Shown piece by piece: positions 1 to 8,308 of a stretch of DNA of 16,394 nucleotides (its first letter is position 1; each line of letters starts with the position of its first letter). A model generated the notes under the pieces. It ran no database searches, was not told the origin of the DNA, and saw nothing but the letters and a program-made list of their open reading frames with translations. A program made the position numbers and the translations under genes. Origin of the DNA: an uncultured Clostridia bacterium (GTDB lineage: Bacteria > Bacillota > Clostridia > Oscillospirales > Oscillospiraceae). The stretch is taken from positions 1 through 16,394 of the forward strand of contig CALBGG010000066.1 of NCBI GenBank assembly GCA_937893605.1, written 5' to 3'.

Positions 1-30
1 GGGCAGGAAGTTCGTGGCGCACCTTCATCC

Positions 31-118
31 GGCTGGGGCTTCCGCCCCCGATCAGGAATGTACCTGTTGAATGTGTATTCTGTTTTCAAGGTTCACGAGG
101 GAATTCGTTTTGTCCCTC
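31..118 (-). other. Putative rRNA-operon 5' leader (or spacer) with boxA-like motif and hairpins
   Basis: No coding region is supported here. Read on the minus strand, positions 95-72 give GAACCTTGAAAACAGAATAC, which resembles the boxA-like CTTTGAAAAC/CCTTGAAAAC motif found in Bacillota rRNA leaders and 16S-23S spacers. It is flanked by a 6-bp hairpin (97-102 with 113-118) and a 5-bp G+C hairpin (35-39 with 44-48). The loop of the second hairpin reads GGAA, a GNRA tetraloop, only on the minus strand, which fits RNA made leftward. I infer the leader of an rRNA operon lying beyond position 1. No rRNA sequence itself is visible, so this could equally be a spacer or another structured leader. Confidence 0.35.
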
Positions 119-145
119 AATAGGTAGGCAGCGAGAAGGCTCATT

Positions 146-174
146 TTTTAACCCCCTGAGCGAAAAAATTTCAA
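146..174 (-). promoter_or_regulatory. Candidate leftward promoter upstream of the putative leader
   Basis: On the minus strand a TTGAAA -35 (169-174) is followed by a 17-bp spacer and TTAAAA as -10 (146-151). An A/T-rich stretch lies just upstream (175-185), as an UP element would. It sits directly after the terminator at 191-225, so a fresh start of transcription would make sense. The -10 matches the consensus at only 4 of 6 positions, so the call is tentative. Confidence 0.3.
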
Positions 175-190
175 AATTTTTTTGAGCACG

Positions 191-225
191 AAAAAGCCGC
201 TGATTTCATAGTGAAATCGGCGGCT
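191..225 (-). terminator. Rho-independent terminator, minus strand
   Basis: A 13-bp stem (195-207 with 213-225, one G-U pair) has a 5-base loop. On the minus strand it is followed by a run of five T (the A run at 191-195), the form of an intrinsic terminator for leftward transcription. It is the second terminator-like hairpin downstream of ppdK and may catch read-through or end a short transcript from 226-399. Confidence 0.6.
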
Positions 226-257
226 TGATTTACGGTGTATTTAGCTGAAAATGGGCA

Positions 258-362
258 AAAAACTTCATGCCTGAGCACCGCGCCACGGAAATGCGCAAAT
301 GCCGGCGCATGAAGTTTTTGTGCATCATTTCCGGTTGCCCCACAGTGGCGAGGAAATGGCAC
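258..362. repeat. Composite inverted-repeat element (two adjacent long hairpins)
   Basis: There is no credible gene in 226-399; the stretch holds structure instead. A perfect 13-bp inverted repeat pairs 258-270 with 307-319 around a 36-base loop. Directly abutting it, 320-362 folds into a hairpin of about 16 bp: GTGC/GCAC, CATTTCC/GGAAATG and TTGCC/GGCGA, with two 2-base bulges and a 7-base loop. The loop of the first hairpin contains CGGAAATG (286-293), which could instead pair with CATTTCCG (326-333), so alternative or pseudoknotted folds are possible. It could be a small structured RNA, a bidirectional transcription barrier or a palindromic repeat element. The sequence alone does not decide. 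Confidence 0.55.
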
Positions 363-399
363 ATTTCTTATTTTGTCATGCTTTTGCATAGCAAAATTA

Positions 400-433
400 A
401 CGGTCACACAATCCAAACGGACTGTGTGACCGT
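400..433 (-). terminator. Rho-independent terminator of ppdK
   Basis: A perfect 11-bp stem (400-410 with 423-433, core GGTCACACA/TGTGTGACC) has a 12-base loop. On the minus strand it is followed by TAATTTT. It starts 41 bases after the ppdK stop codon, so it most likely ends that transcript. The T tract is imperfect. Confidence 0.65.
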
Positions 434-474
434 ATTTCATCAGTTGTTTTGCCTACGCTGTTTGCGTCAACTTT

Positions 475-3108
475 TTATTGGCGCTGTTCCTTGATGGCAG
501 CCTGTGCGGCGGCAAGGCGGGCGATGGGAACGCGGAACGGGCTGCAGGAGACGTAGTCGAGTCCGGTCTTGTGGAAGAACTCGACGGACGAGGGATCGCC
601 GCCGTGCTCACCGCAGACGCCCAGGTGCAGCTCCGGACGGGTGGCACGTCCGAGCTGGCAGGCCATCTTGACGAGCTTGCCTACGCCGACCTGGTCGATC
701 TTCGCAAACGGATCGTTCTCGTAGATCTTCTTATCATAGTAAGCGCCGAGGAACTTGCCTGCGTCGTCACGGCTGAAGCCGAAGGTCATCTGAGTCAGGT
801 CGTTGGTGCCGAAGGAGAAGAACTCTGCTTCCTTGGCGATCTCGTCTGCGGTCAGAGCCGCTCTCGGGATCTCTATCATGGTGCCGACAAGGTACTTCAT
901 GTCGAGGCCGCTTGCAGCGATCAGCTCATCTGCGTTCTTGACGACGACGTCCTTGACGTACTTGAGCTCCTTGACCTCGCCTACCAGCGGGATCATGATC
1001 TCGGGAACCATCTTCCACTCGGGATGACGCTTCTGAACGTTTATTGCTGCACTGATGACAGCACGGGTCTGCATCGCGGCGATCTCGGGATAGGTGACGG
1101 CCAGACGGCAGCCGCGGTGACCCATCATGGGGTTGAACTCATGCAGGGATGCAATAATCGCCTTGATGGCCTCGACGGACTTATGCTGTGCTTTCGCCAG
1201 CGCCTCGATATCGGCTTCATCTGTGGGAACGAACTCGTGAAGAGGAGGATCGAGGAAGCGGATGGTTACCGGGTTTCCTTCCATTGCCTCGTAGATGCCT
1301 TCGAAGTCGGCCTTCTGCATGGGCTCGAGCTTTGCAAGAGCCGCAACGCGCTCCTCGAGCGTGTCGGCGCAGATCATCTCGCGGAATGCAGCGATACGGT
1401 CGCTGTCGAAGAACATGTGCTCGGTACGGGTAAGGCCGATGCCCTGTGCGCCGAGCTCGCGCGCCTTGCGGGCGTCATACGGAGTGTCGGCATTGGTGCG
1501 AACCTGCAGACGGCGATATTTGTCGGCCCATGCCATGATGCGGCCGAACTCGCCTGCGATGGATGCGTCGACGGTAGGGATGATGCCGTCATAGATCTTA
1601 CCGGTAGAGCCGTCGAGAGATATAAAGTCGCCCTCATGGAAGGTCTTGCCGGCGAGGGTGAACTGCTTGTTGGCCTCATCCATCTTGATGTCGCCGCAGC
1701 CGGAGACGCAGCACTTGCCCATGCCGCGGGCAACGACTGCCGCGTGGCTTGTCATGCCGCCGCGAACGGTCAGGATGCCCTGAGCCGCCTTCATGCCCTC
1801 GATATCCTCGGGAGAGGTCTCGAGACGGACGAGAACGACCTTTTCGCCGCGCTCGTTCCACGCCTTTGCTTCCTCGGCGGTAAATACGACCTTGCCGCAT
1901 GCAGCACCGGGGGATGCGCCCAGACCCTTACCCATCGGAGTCGCGGCCTTGAGGGCGGCAGCGTCGAACTGGGGGTGCAGCAGGGTGTCAAGATTTCTCG
2001 GATCTATCATGGCAACGGCTTCTTTTTCGCTGATCATGCCCTCGTCGACGAGGTCGCATGCGATTTTGAGCGCCGCCTGCGCGGTGCGCTTGCCGTTACG
2101 GGTCTGGAGCATGTAGAGCTTGCCGTTTTCAACGGTGAACTCCATGTCCTGCATATCACGGTAGTGGTTTTCGAGGGTCTGGCAGACATTTTCAAACTGT
2201 GCAAAGGCCTCGGGGAACTTCTCTGCCATCTGTGCGATGGGCATCGGGGTGCGTACGCCTGCGACGACATCTTCGCCCTGTGCATTGGTCAGGAACTCGC
2301 CCATGAGCTTCTTCTCTCCGGTAGCGGGGTCGCGGGTGAATGCAACGCCGGTGCCGCAGTCGTCGCCCATGTTGCCGAAGGCCATCATCTGAACGTTGAC
2401 GGCTGTGCCCCAAGAGTAGGGGATGTCGTTATCGCGGCGGTAGACGTTCGCACGGGGGTTATCCCAGCTGCGGAAAACTGCCTTGATAGCGCCCATGAGC
2501 TGCTCCTTCGGGTCGGTCGGGAAGTCCTCGCCGATCTTTTCCTTGTATTCAGCCTTGAACTTGCCCGCAAGCTCCTTAAGGTCATCCGCGGTCAGCTCAA
2601 CGTCCTGAGTTACGCCGCGAGCCTCTTTCATCTCATCAATAAGCTGCTCGAAGTATTTCTTGCCGACCTCCATAACAACGTCGGAGTACATCTGGATGAA
2701 GCGGCGGTAGCAGTCCCATGCCCAACGGGGATTGTTGGACTTCTTTGCCATGACTTCAACGACCTGCTCGTTAAGACCGAGGTTGAGGATAGTATCCATC
2801 ATGCCGGGCATGGATGCGCGTGCGCCGGAGCGAACGGAGACGAGGAGGGGATTCTCGAGATCGCCGAACTTCTTGCCGGTGATGCCTTCCATCTTTTCTA
2901 CATACTCCATGATCTCGGCCATGATCTCGTCGTTGATCTTCTGACCGTCTTCATAGTACTGCGTGCAGGCCTCGGTGGTGATGGTGAAGCCCTGAGGTAC
3001 GGGCAGGCCGATGTTGGTCATTTCCGCCAGGTTAGCACCCTTGCCGCCGAGAAGCTCGCGCATTTTTGCGTTGCCTTCGGAGAACAGATAAACATACTTC
3101 TTGCTCAT
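475..3108 (-). CDS. ppdK: Pyruvate, phosphate dikinase
   Basis: This enzyme interconverts pyruvate + ATP + Pi and PEP + AMP + PPi in the cytoplasm. In anaerobes it serves PPi-linked glycolysis or gluconeogenesis. The product is 877 residues, close to the 874 of the Clostridium symbiosum enzyme. The N-terminal ATP-grasp region carries GGKGANLAEM at 21-30. The swivelling phosphohistidine domain has GGMTSHAAVVARG with the catalytic His at 455, the same number as in C. symbiosum. The C-terminal PEP/pyruvate barrel has LGVCGEHGGDP with the catalytic Cys at 832. All key residues are present. The ATG at 3106-3108 (MSKKYVYLF) is chosen because AAAGGATG lies about 8 bases upstream. An upstream in-frame ATG at 3118-3120 overlaps that ribosome binding site, and a longer form to 3141 has no support. 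The gene probably has its own promoter in the gap to ksgA and ends at the hairpin 400-433. Confidence 0.97.
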   Translation of the reverse strand: MSKKYVYLFSEGNAKMRELLGGKGANLAEMTNIGLPVPQGFTITTEACTQYYEDGQKINDEIMAEIMEYVEKMEGITGKKFGDLENPLLVSVRSGARASMPGMMDTILNLGLNEQVVEVMAKKSNNPRWAWDCYRRFIQMYSDVVMEVGKKYFEQLIDEMKEARGVTQDVELTADDLKELAGKFKAEYKEKIGEDFPTDPKEQLMGAIKAVFRSWDNPRANVYRRDNDIPYSWGTAVNVQMMAFGNMGDDCGTGVAFTRDPATGEKKLMGEFLTNAQGEDVVAGVRTPMPIAQMAEKFPEAFAQFENVCQTLENHYRDMQDMEFTVENGKLYMLQTRNGKRTAQAALKIACDLVDEGMISEKEAVAMIDPRNLDTLLHPQFDAAALKAATPMGKGLGASPGAACGKVVFTAEEAKAWNERGEKVVLVRLETSPEDIEGMKAAQGILTVRGGMTSHAAVVARGMGKCCVSGCGDIKMDEANKQFTLAGKTFHEGDFISLDGSTGKIYDGIIPTVDASIAGEFGRIMAWADKYRRLQVRTNADTPYDARKARELGAQGIGLTRTEHMFFDSDRIAAFREMICADTLEERVAALAKLEPMQKADFEGIYEAMEGNPVTIRFLDPPLHEFVPTDEADIEALAKAQHKSVEAIKAIIASLHEFNPMMGHRGCRLAVTYPEIAAMQTRAVISAAINVQKRHPEWKMVPEIMIPLVGEVKELKYVKDVVVKNADELIAASGLDMKYLVGTMIEIPRAALTADEIAKEAEFFSFGTNDLTQMTFGFSRDDAGKFLGAYYDKKIYENDPFAKIDQVGVGKLVKMACQLGRATRPELHLGVCGEHGGDPSSVEFFHKTGLDYVSCSPFRVPIARLAAAQAAIKEQRQ

Positions 3109-3262
3109 TGGTGTAATCATCCTTTCTATGCATGCGCGCACAGATTTGTACGCGTTTTTTGGCTTGATTTCTTACTATAATCTATAGAATTATCGCCAAT
3201 ATCACCGTTATTAAGACTACCATCTTTGACAGCCCTTAATCAATGCACTTTGCATACAAAAA
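3109..3262 (-). promoter_or_regulatory. Gap between ksgA and ppdK: probable ppdK promoter region
   Basis: This AT-rich 154-base gap contains no gene. On the minus strand a TATAGT (3174-3179) could be a -10 about 65 bases ahead of the ppdK start, but no good -35 lies at the right distance. A 9-bp inverted repeat with one bulged base (3210-3240, ATTAAG...CTTAAT arms) has no T run after it, so it is not a clear terminator. It could be an operator or leader fold. Whether ksgA transcription ends here is not evident. Confidence 0.3.
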
Positions 3263-4123
3263 TTAATCTAAAACGTTGAAAAAAGCATCGGCGATTTTTG
3301 CAAATTCACCAATTGAGAGAACTTCTCCGCGCACTTTCGGGTCAAATCCGCTGTCAAGCAGGCATTTTTCGACCTCCTGCTTCGATAATTCCCCAAACGA
3401 AGCGCTCAGCGCATTGAGAAGAGTCTTGCGCCGCTGGGCAAAGGCCGCCCTGACAACCCGCATGAACATTGCCTCGCTTTTGACCTCAACGGGCGGTGCC
3501 TCGCGGCAGTTAAGACGTATTACGCTCGATGTCACCTTCGGCTGCGGAATAAAGCAGCACGGCGGCACGTCAAAGAGCATTTCGGGCTTTGCGTACCAGT
3601 TTACAAACACCGTAAACTCGCCGTATTCGCCCGTTCCCGGCTTTGCGCATATCCTTCTCGCGACCTCGCGCTGGATCATGACCGTAACAGAGTCAAAGCG
3701 GCGGCATTTTAAGAGCTTTGATATCACCGGCCCCGTCACATTATACGGCAGGTTTGCACACACAACGTGCCGCATTCCCGGCATTTTTTCGTCCAGAAGC
3801 TCGGGAATATTTATCTTCAATATATCCCCGTAAACTATTTCGACGTTTTCGCGCCCTGCGAGCGTTTCCTCCAAAACGGGCTTAAGCGCCGTGTCGAGCT
3901 CAACGGACACGACCTTCCCCGCACGCATGGAAAGCTGCTCTGTAAGGCAGCCGATGCCGGGGCCTACCTCCATAACGCCGGTTTGCCCGTCAAGTCCCGC
4001 GGAGTCGGCTATATCCTCGGGCACCCATGCAGCGGTCAGAAAGTTCTGCCCCTTGCTTTTCGAAAAGCGGAAGCCGTGCCGCGTCAGGAGCGTTTTTATC
4101 TCGTTTATGTTCGTAAGTTCCAT
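3263..4123 (-). CDS. rsmA: 16S rRNA (adenine1518-N6/adenine1519-N6)-dimethyltransferase
   Basis: RsmA (KsgA) uses SAM to dimethylate two adjacent adenines in helix 45 of 16S rRNA, a late checkpoint in 30S assembly. The 286-residue product has the family's usual length. It shows FSKSKGQNFL at 20-29, the SAM-binding GPGIG at 54-58, the acidic SAM-ribose region VELD at 74-77 and the catalytic NLPY at 124-127. The C-terminal part contains the RRKTLLNAL segment typical of this family. The start at 4121-4123 has GAGG five bases upstream; the longer in-frame extension to 4309 runs into the preceding gene and is rejected. It lies 10 bases after the tandem TGA TGA that ends trmD, so the two are probably cotranscribed. 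Its place directly after trmD, where rplS often sits, is uncommon. Confidence 0.96.
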   Translation of the reverse strand: MELTNINEIKTLLTRHGFRFSKSKGQNFLTAAWVPEDIADSAGLDGQTGVMEVGPGIGCLTEQLSMRAGKVVSVELDTALKPVLEETLAGRENVEIVYGDILKINIPELLDEKMPGMRHVVCANLPYNVTGPVISKLLKCRRFDSVTVMIQREVARRICAKPGTGEYGEFTVFVNWYAKPEMLFDVPPCCFIPQPKVTSSVIRLNCREAPPVEVKSEAMFMRVVRAAFAQRRKTLLNALSASFGELSKQEVEKCLLDSGFDPKVRGEVLSIGEFAKIADAFFNVLD

Positions 4124-4133
4124 ATAAACCTCA

Positions 4134-5414
4134 TCAAAGCATTTTTTCAAAGCACTGCCGTGCGGGATCGTGCTCCGGTTCGGATGAGCAGAGCATATTG
4201 CCGCGGTATATAAAGCCGCTGCGGCGCAAAAGCTGCTGCATGGCCTTGTTTTTTCTGTGAGTATCCGTGCGTATTGCCTGTGCGCCGAGGACTCTCGCTT
4301 TTTCCTCAAGCGTCGCCATAAGCTTTTCGCTCAGCCCCGTGCCGCGAAATTCAGCGGCAACGGCGGCGCGGTGCAGCGTGCAGTATTTCCCATTTCCGTG
4401 CCAGCGTCCGTCGGTGATGCCGTCATAATCCTTCTCCGGCTCCTCGCTAAGGCAGAAAAAGCCCGCGACCGCGCCGCCGTAGGTCATTACACAGCAGTTC
4501 CCCGAAGCTATGTCGGGCATAAAATGCTCGATGTCCGGGTACTCGCCCTGCCACTGATCTACGCGGTGCTTTTTCAGATAATTTCTCGCCTGACGCACTA
4601 TCAGCATGATGGCGTCCATATCCTCCGGCGTCGCCGCGCGGCACTCGACCGGCTTTGTGAGCTTCATTCGGCTGCGCTCTTTTTTTATCTCCTCGACGAG
4701 CTTGAGGTCTGTCTTATCCGTAAGCTTGAGCTTTTCAAACATGTCGGGCCGCTTATCCATCGTGCGCTCAAGGCTCATTTTCCTGCGCCAACGCGCAACA
4801 GCGGCGTGGTCGCCGCCGAGAAGCACCCCGGGCACTTCCCTGCCCTCCCAGACCTCGGGGCGCGTATACTGCGGATATTCGAGAACGCCGTCCCAATGGC
4901 TCTCGCCGGTGAAGCACTCCTCGTCGGCCAAAACGCCGGGCACGAGGCGGCACACGGAGTCGGCAACGGCCATAGCGGCAAGCTCGCCGCCCGTGAGCAC
5001 AAAATCGCCCAGCGATATCTCCTCGTCTACGCACTGCTCGATAAAGCGCTCGTCGATGCCCTCATAGTGGCCGCAAACGAGCACGAGGTGATCATACTCC
5101 TCCTTGAGTCTGCGCGCCGTGGCCTGGTCGTAGGGCTTACCCTGCGGCGACATATATATAACGCGGCTCCGCTTGCCTTGCGTAGTTGACATAATATTGT
5201 CGAGACAGGATTTGAGCGGCTGCGCCATCATAACGCAGCCCCAGCCGCCGCCGTATGGATAATCATCGACCTGGCACTGCTTATTTTCCGTATAATCGCG
5301 TATCTGGACGCAATTAATTTCGATTATACCCTTATTAGCGGCTCTCCCAAGGATGCTCTCATGCATGATCGCATTCATCGTATTGGGGAAAAGCGTCATA
5401 ATATCTATTCTCAT
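4134..5414 (-). CDS. trmD: tRNA (guanine37-N1)-methyltransferase fused to a GNAT N-acetyltransferase domain
   Basis: TrmD methylates G37 of tRNAs using SAM and prevents +1 frameshifting. Residues 1-249 are a full SPOUT-type TrmD: MRIDIMTLFP at the start, the trefoil-knot motifs GHYEGID and SLGDFVLTGGE, and the conserved GESHWDGVLEYPQYTRP. Standard TrmD ends near residue 240-250. Here the frame stays open to residue 426, and 250-426 form a GNAT fold with an acetyl-CoA loop (EFRGTGLSEKL) and a DTHRKNKAMQQLLRRSGF segment. No stop codon separates the parts. An internal ATG at 4665-4667 exists, but the nearest GAGGAG is about 19 bases away, too far for a good start, so a true fusion is favoured. 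The start at 5414 matches the usual TrmD N terminus; an ATG at 5447, 6 bases after rimM, would add 11 residues. It is probably coupled to rimM upstream and ksgA downstream. The acetyltransferase substrate is unknown. Confidence 0.93.
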   Translation of the reverse strand: MRIDIMTLFPNTMNAIMHESILGRAANKGIIEINCVQIRDYTENKQCQVDDYPYGGGWGCVMMAQPLKSCLDNIMSTTQGKRSRVIYMSPQGKPYDQATARRLKEEYDHLVLVCGHYEGIDERFIEQCVDEEISLGDFVLTGGELAAMAVADSVCRLVPGVLADEECFTGESHWDGVLEYPQYTRPEVWEGREVPGVLLGGDHAAVARWRRKMSLERTMDKRPDMFEKLKLTDKTDLKLVEEIKKERSRMKLTKPVECRAATPEDMDAIMLIVRQARNYLKKHRVDQWQGEYPDIEHFMPDIASGNCCVMTYGGAVAGFFCLSEEPEKDYDGITDGRWHGNGKYCTLHRAAVAAEFRGTGLSEKLMATLEEKARVLGAQAIRTDTHRKNKAMQQLLRRSGFIYRGNMLCSSEPEHDPARQCFEKML

Positions 5415-5453
5415 TCCGGGTGTTACTTCTTTATTATCAGTTAACATAATATA

Positions 5454-5942
5454 TCACATGCCTTCGATCAGTCTCACGGTTATGACGCCGTTTTCCGCGT
5501 CGGTATTCAGGATGAATTCGGGCACGGCGGGGATCATATGCTCTGTATCGCCGCGCACGATATACACAGACGATGCCGGAGTTTCGAGGATATCCTCGAG
5601 CGTTCCGATGCTCTCGCCGTCCTCTGTCACGACGGATGCGCCGATGATATCGCACAGGAAGTACTCGCCCTTTTTAAGCGGTGCATCGGCGCGGTCTATA
5701 TAGACAGTTTTGTTTTTAAGGCTCATGGCGGCGTTTATATCCTCCACCCCGTCGAGCAGGGCGATGAGAAAGCCCTTATGCGCACGCGAGGAGACGAGCT
5801 TCACCGGCTTTGAATCAATATATAAGGTCTTAAAACGGCGCATGAACTCCGGACTGTCAAGCCACACCTGGATCTTGACCTCGCCGCGCACGCCGTGGGT
5901 ATTGACGATCTTTCCCGCTTCGATGTACTGCTGCTTTTCCAT
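5454..5942 (-). CDS. rimM: Ribosome maturation factor RimM
   Basis: RimM binds ribosomal protein S19 and helps mature the 3' (head) domain of the 30S subunit. The 162-residue product begins with the typical N-terminal beta-barrel signature GKIVNTHGVRGEVKI (residues 9-23). It continues to a PRC-barrel C-terminal domain with GEYFLCDIIGASVVTEDG and a closing segment that includes MIPAVPEFI. The ATG at 5940-5942 has GGAGG seven bases upstream; the in-frame extension to 5981 lacks a ribosome binding site and would overlap the promoter. The gene is separated from khpA by a strong terminator and has its own candidate promoter (5972-6000), so it appears to head a rimM-trmD-ksgA unit. Confidence 0.95.
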   Translation of the reverse strand: MEKQQYIEAGKIVNTHGVRGEVKIQVWLDSPEFMRRFKTLYIDSKPVKLVSSRAHKGFLIALLDGVEDINAAMSLKNKTVYIDRADAPLKKGEYFLCDIIGASVVTEDGESIGTLEDILETPASSVYIVRGDTEHMIPAVPEFILNTDAENGVITVRLIEGM

Positions 5943-5971
5943 ATGAAAACCTCCATACTTATTCAGTGTAT

Positions 5972-6000
5972 AATTTACCACAAACCGCGCGGTTTAACAA
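5972..6000 (-). promoter_or_regulatory. rimM promoter with palindromic candidate operator in the spacer
   Basis: On the minus strand a TTGTTA -35 (5995-6000) is followed by a 17-bp spacer and TAAATT as -10 (5972-5977), with TG one base before the -10 (extended -10 form). A perfect 14-bp palindrome AAACCGCGCGGTTT (5982-5995) fills most of the spacer and touches the -35. A protein bound there would block polymerase. It lies 30 bases before the rimM start and just after the khpA terminator, the place where a second promoter is needed. Confidence 0.5.
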
Positions 6001-6015
6001 GAAAAACGGGCATAA

Positions 6016-6048
6016 AAAAAGCAGAACGGAATGTCCGTTCTGCTTTTT
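6016..6048 (-). terminator. Rho-independent terminator after khpA
   Basis: A perfect 11-bp G+C-containing stem (6020-6030 with 6034-6044, AGCAGAACGGA/TCCGTTCTGCT) has a 3-base loop. The flanking A and T runs could extend the pairing by a few bases. On the minus strand it is followed by a run of seven T (A run 6014-6020). It begins 2 bases after the khpA stop codon and should end the ylxM-ffh-rpsP-khpA transcript. The opposite strand also has a short T run, but no rightward gene ends here. Confidence 0.85.
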
Positions 6049-6050
6049 CA

Positions 6051-6281
6051 TCAGTCCATAATGTCGACTGAAACCTTTTTGCCCTGTCTCTGGGCTACAG
6101 CCCGCATGAGTATACGGATCTCTTTTACGATCCTGCCCTGCCGGCCAATGACCTTGCCCATGTCTCCGTCAGCTACGCGTACTTCATATACGGTCTCGCC
6201 GCCGTGAACGCGCTCGGTCACAGAGACCTCTTCGGGTTTTTCAACGAGGCTCTGTACGATATAGGTCAAAAGTTCTTTCAT
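6051..6281 (-). CDS. khpA: KH-domain RNA-binding protein KhpA
   Basis: This 76-residue single KH-domain protein (YlqC family) binds RNA, usually as a partner of KhpB/Jag, and affects cell division and envelope genes in several Bacillota. The RNA-binding GxxG loop is seen in GKVIGRQGRI (residues 42-51), followed by the helix KEIRILMRAVA. The start at 6279-6281 has AAGGAG about 11 bases upstream. The position after rpsP, with an 18-base gap, is the standard one. The gene ends 2 bases before a terminator, which makes it the last gene of its transcript here. Confidence 0.94.
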   Translation of the reverse strand: MKELLTYIVQSLVEKPEEVSVTERVHGGETVYEVRVADGDMGKVIGRQGRIVKEIRILMRAVAQRQGKKVSVDIMD

Positions 6282-6299
6282 GCCGGTAGCTTCTCCTTG

Positions 6300-6536
6300 T
6301 TAGGCCTCGACTTTAGTAAGCAGGCCGCGTACGGTTTCGGTAGGCTGAGCACCGTTGGATATCCAGTACTTTGCGCGCTCGAGATCGACCTTGATGCTCT
6401 CGCCCTCTGCCATGGGATCGTAAGTTCCGATCTCCTCGATGAAGCGACCGTCACGGGGGCAGCGGGAGTCAGCGACGACTATACGGTAGAAAGGAGCTTT
6501 CTTTGCACCCATTCTGCGAAGTCTGATCTTTACCAT
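6300..6536 (-). CDS. rpsP: 30S ribosomal protein S16
   Basis: S16 is a small-subunit protein that binds 16S rRNA early in assembly. The 78-residue product shows the family start MVKIRLRRMGAKKAPFYRIV and the segment DGRFIEEIGTYDPM (residues 29-42), and is of normal length. GGAGGTG lies 8 bases before the ATG at 6534-6536. The 59-base AT-rich gap after ffh contains no convincing terminator, so it should be cotranscribed with ffh upstream and khpA downstream. Confidence 0.97.
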   Translation of the reverse strand: MVKIRLRRMGAKKAPFYRIVVADSRCPRDGRFIEEIGTYDPMAEGESIKVDLERAKYWISNGAQPTETVRGLLTKVEA

Positions 6537-6595
6537 TTATCTTTCACCTCCATATTATTTCTTCATATATATTACAAACGCATCTGCGTATGCAA

Positions 6596-7966
<1,371 letters not shown>

Positions 7967-7980
7967 GTCTCTGCCTCCTA

Positions 7981-8304
7981 CTAAATCTTCAACTCTTCAA
8001 GCTCCGAGATTATATGCGCATCTGCGCCCTTTTCCCTGAGTTCGCGGATTATCCCGTCGATTTGGGCGTTGCGCTCCAAAAAGCGCCTTATGAGCCCGGT
8101 TTTCTCTTCGATCTCGGTCATCGCGGCCTCGGCACGGCGAATGATATCCCAAACTCCCTGGCGCGATATACCGCTCTGCTCGGCGATCTCGCCGAGCGAA
8201 AGATCCTCGTTATAGCGGAGGTCGAAGTACTCACGCTGCTTATCCGTGAGCAGCTCGCCGTAAAAGTCAAACAGCATCGAACGCATGACCGCACTGTTTT
8301 CCAC
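7981..8304 (-). CDS. ylxM: YlxM family helix-turn-helix protein, SRP-associated
   Basis: YlxM is a small DNA- or RNA-binding-like protein encoded next to ffh across Bacillota. Work in streptococci links it to the SRP pathway, but its biochemical role is not settled. The 107-residue product (Bacillus form about 110) contains MLFDFYGELLTDKQREYF and a sigma-70 region 4-like helix-turn-helix, SLGEIAEQSGISRQGVWDI (about residues 36-54). The start is taken as GTG at 8302-8304, because GGGAGG sits 9 bases upstream. ATG codons at 8286 and 8277 lack such a site, and the longer frame to 8370 would begin inside the promoter. It is the first gene of the operon read from 8342-8370. Confidence 0.9.
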   Translation of the reverse strand: MENSAVMRSMLFDFYGELLTDKQREYFDLRYNEDLSLGEIAEQSGISRQGVWDIIRRAEAAMTEIEEKTGLIRRFLERNAQIDGIIRELREKGADAHIISELEELKI

Positions 8305-8308
8305 GGCG

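Noticed and set aside
171..440. An 89-codon minus-strand frame after ppdK
   Set aside because: It covers the hairpins and both terminators, has no ribosome binding site and no recognisable domain; the bases are better explained by RNA structure.
478..3180. A 900-codon open frame on the plus strand, opposite ppdK
   Set aside because: It is the codon-complement shadow of ppdK, which has a conserved product with all catalytic residues. The antisense frame has no family motifs and no ribosome binding site.
4124..4309. Extension of ksgA upstream to 4309
   Set aside because: It overlaps the GNAT domain of the preceding gene in another frame, while GAGG directly precedes the ATG at 4123.
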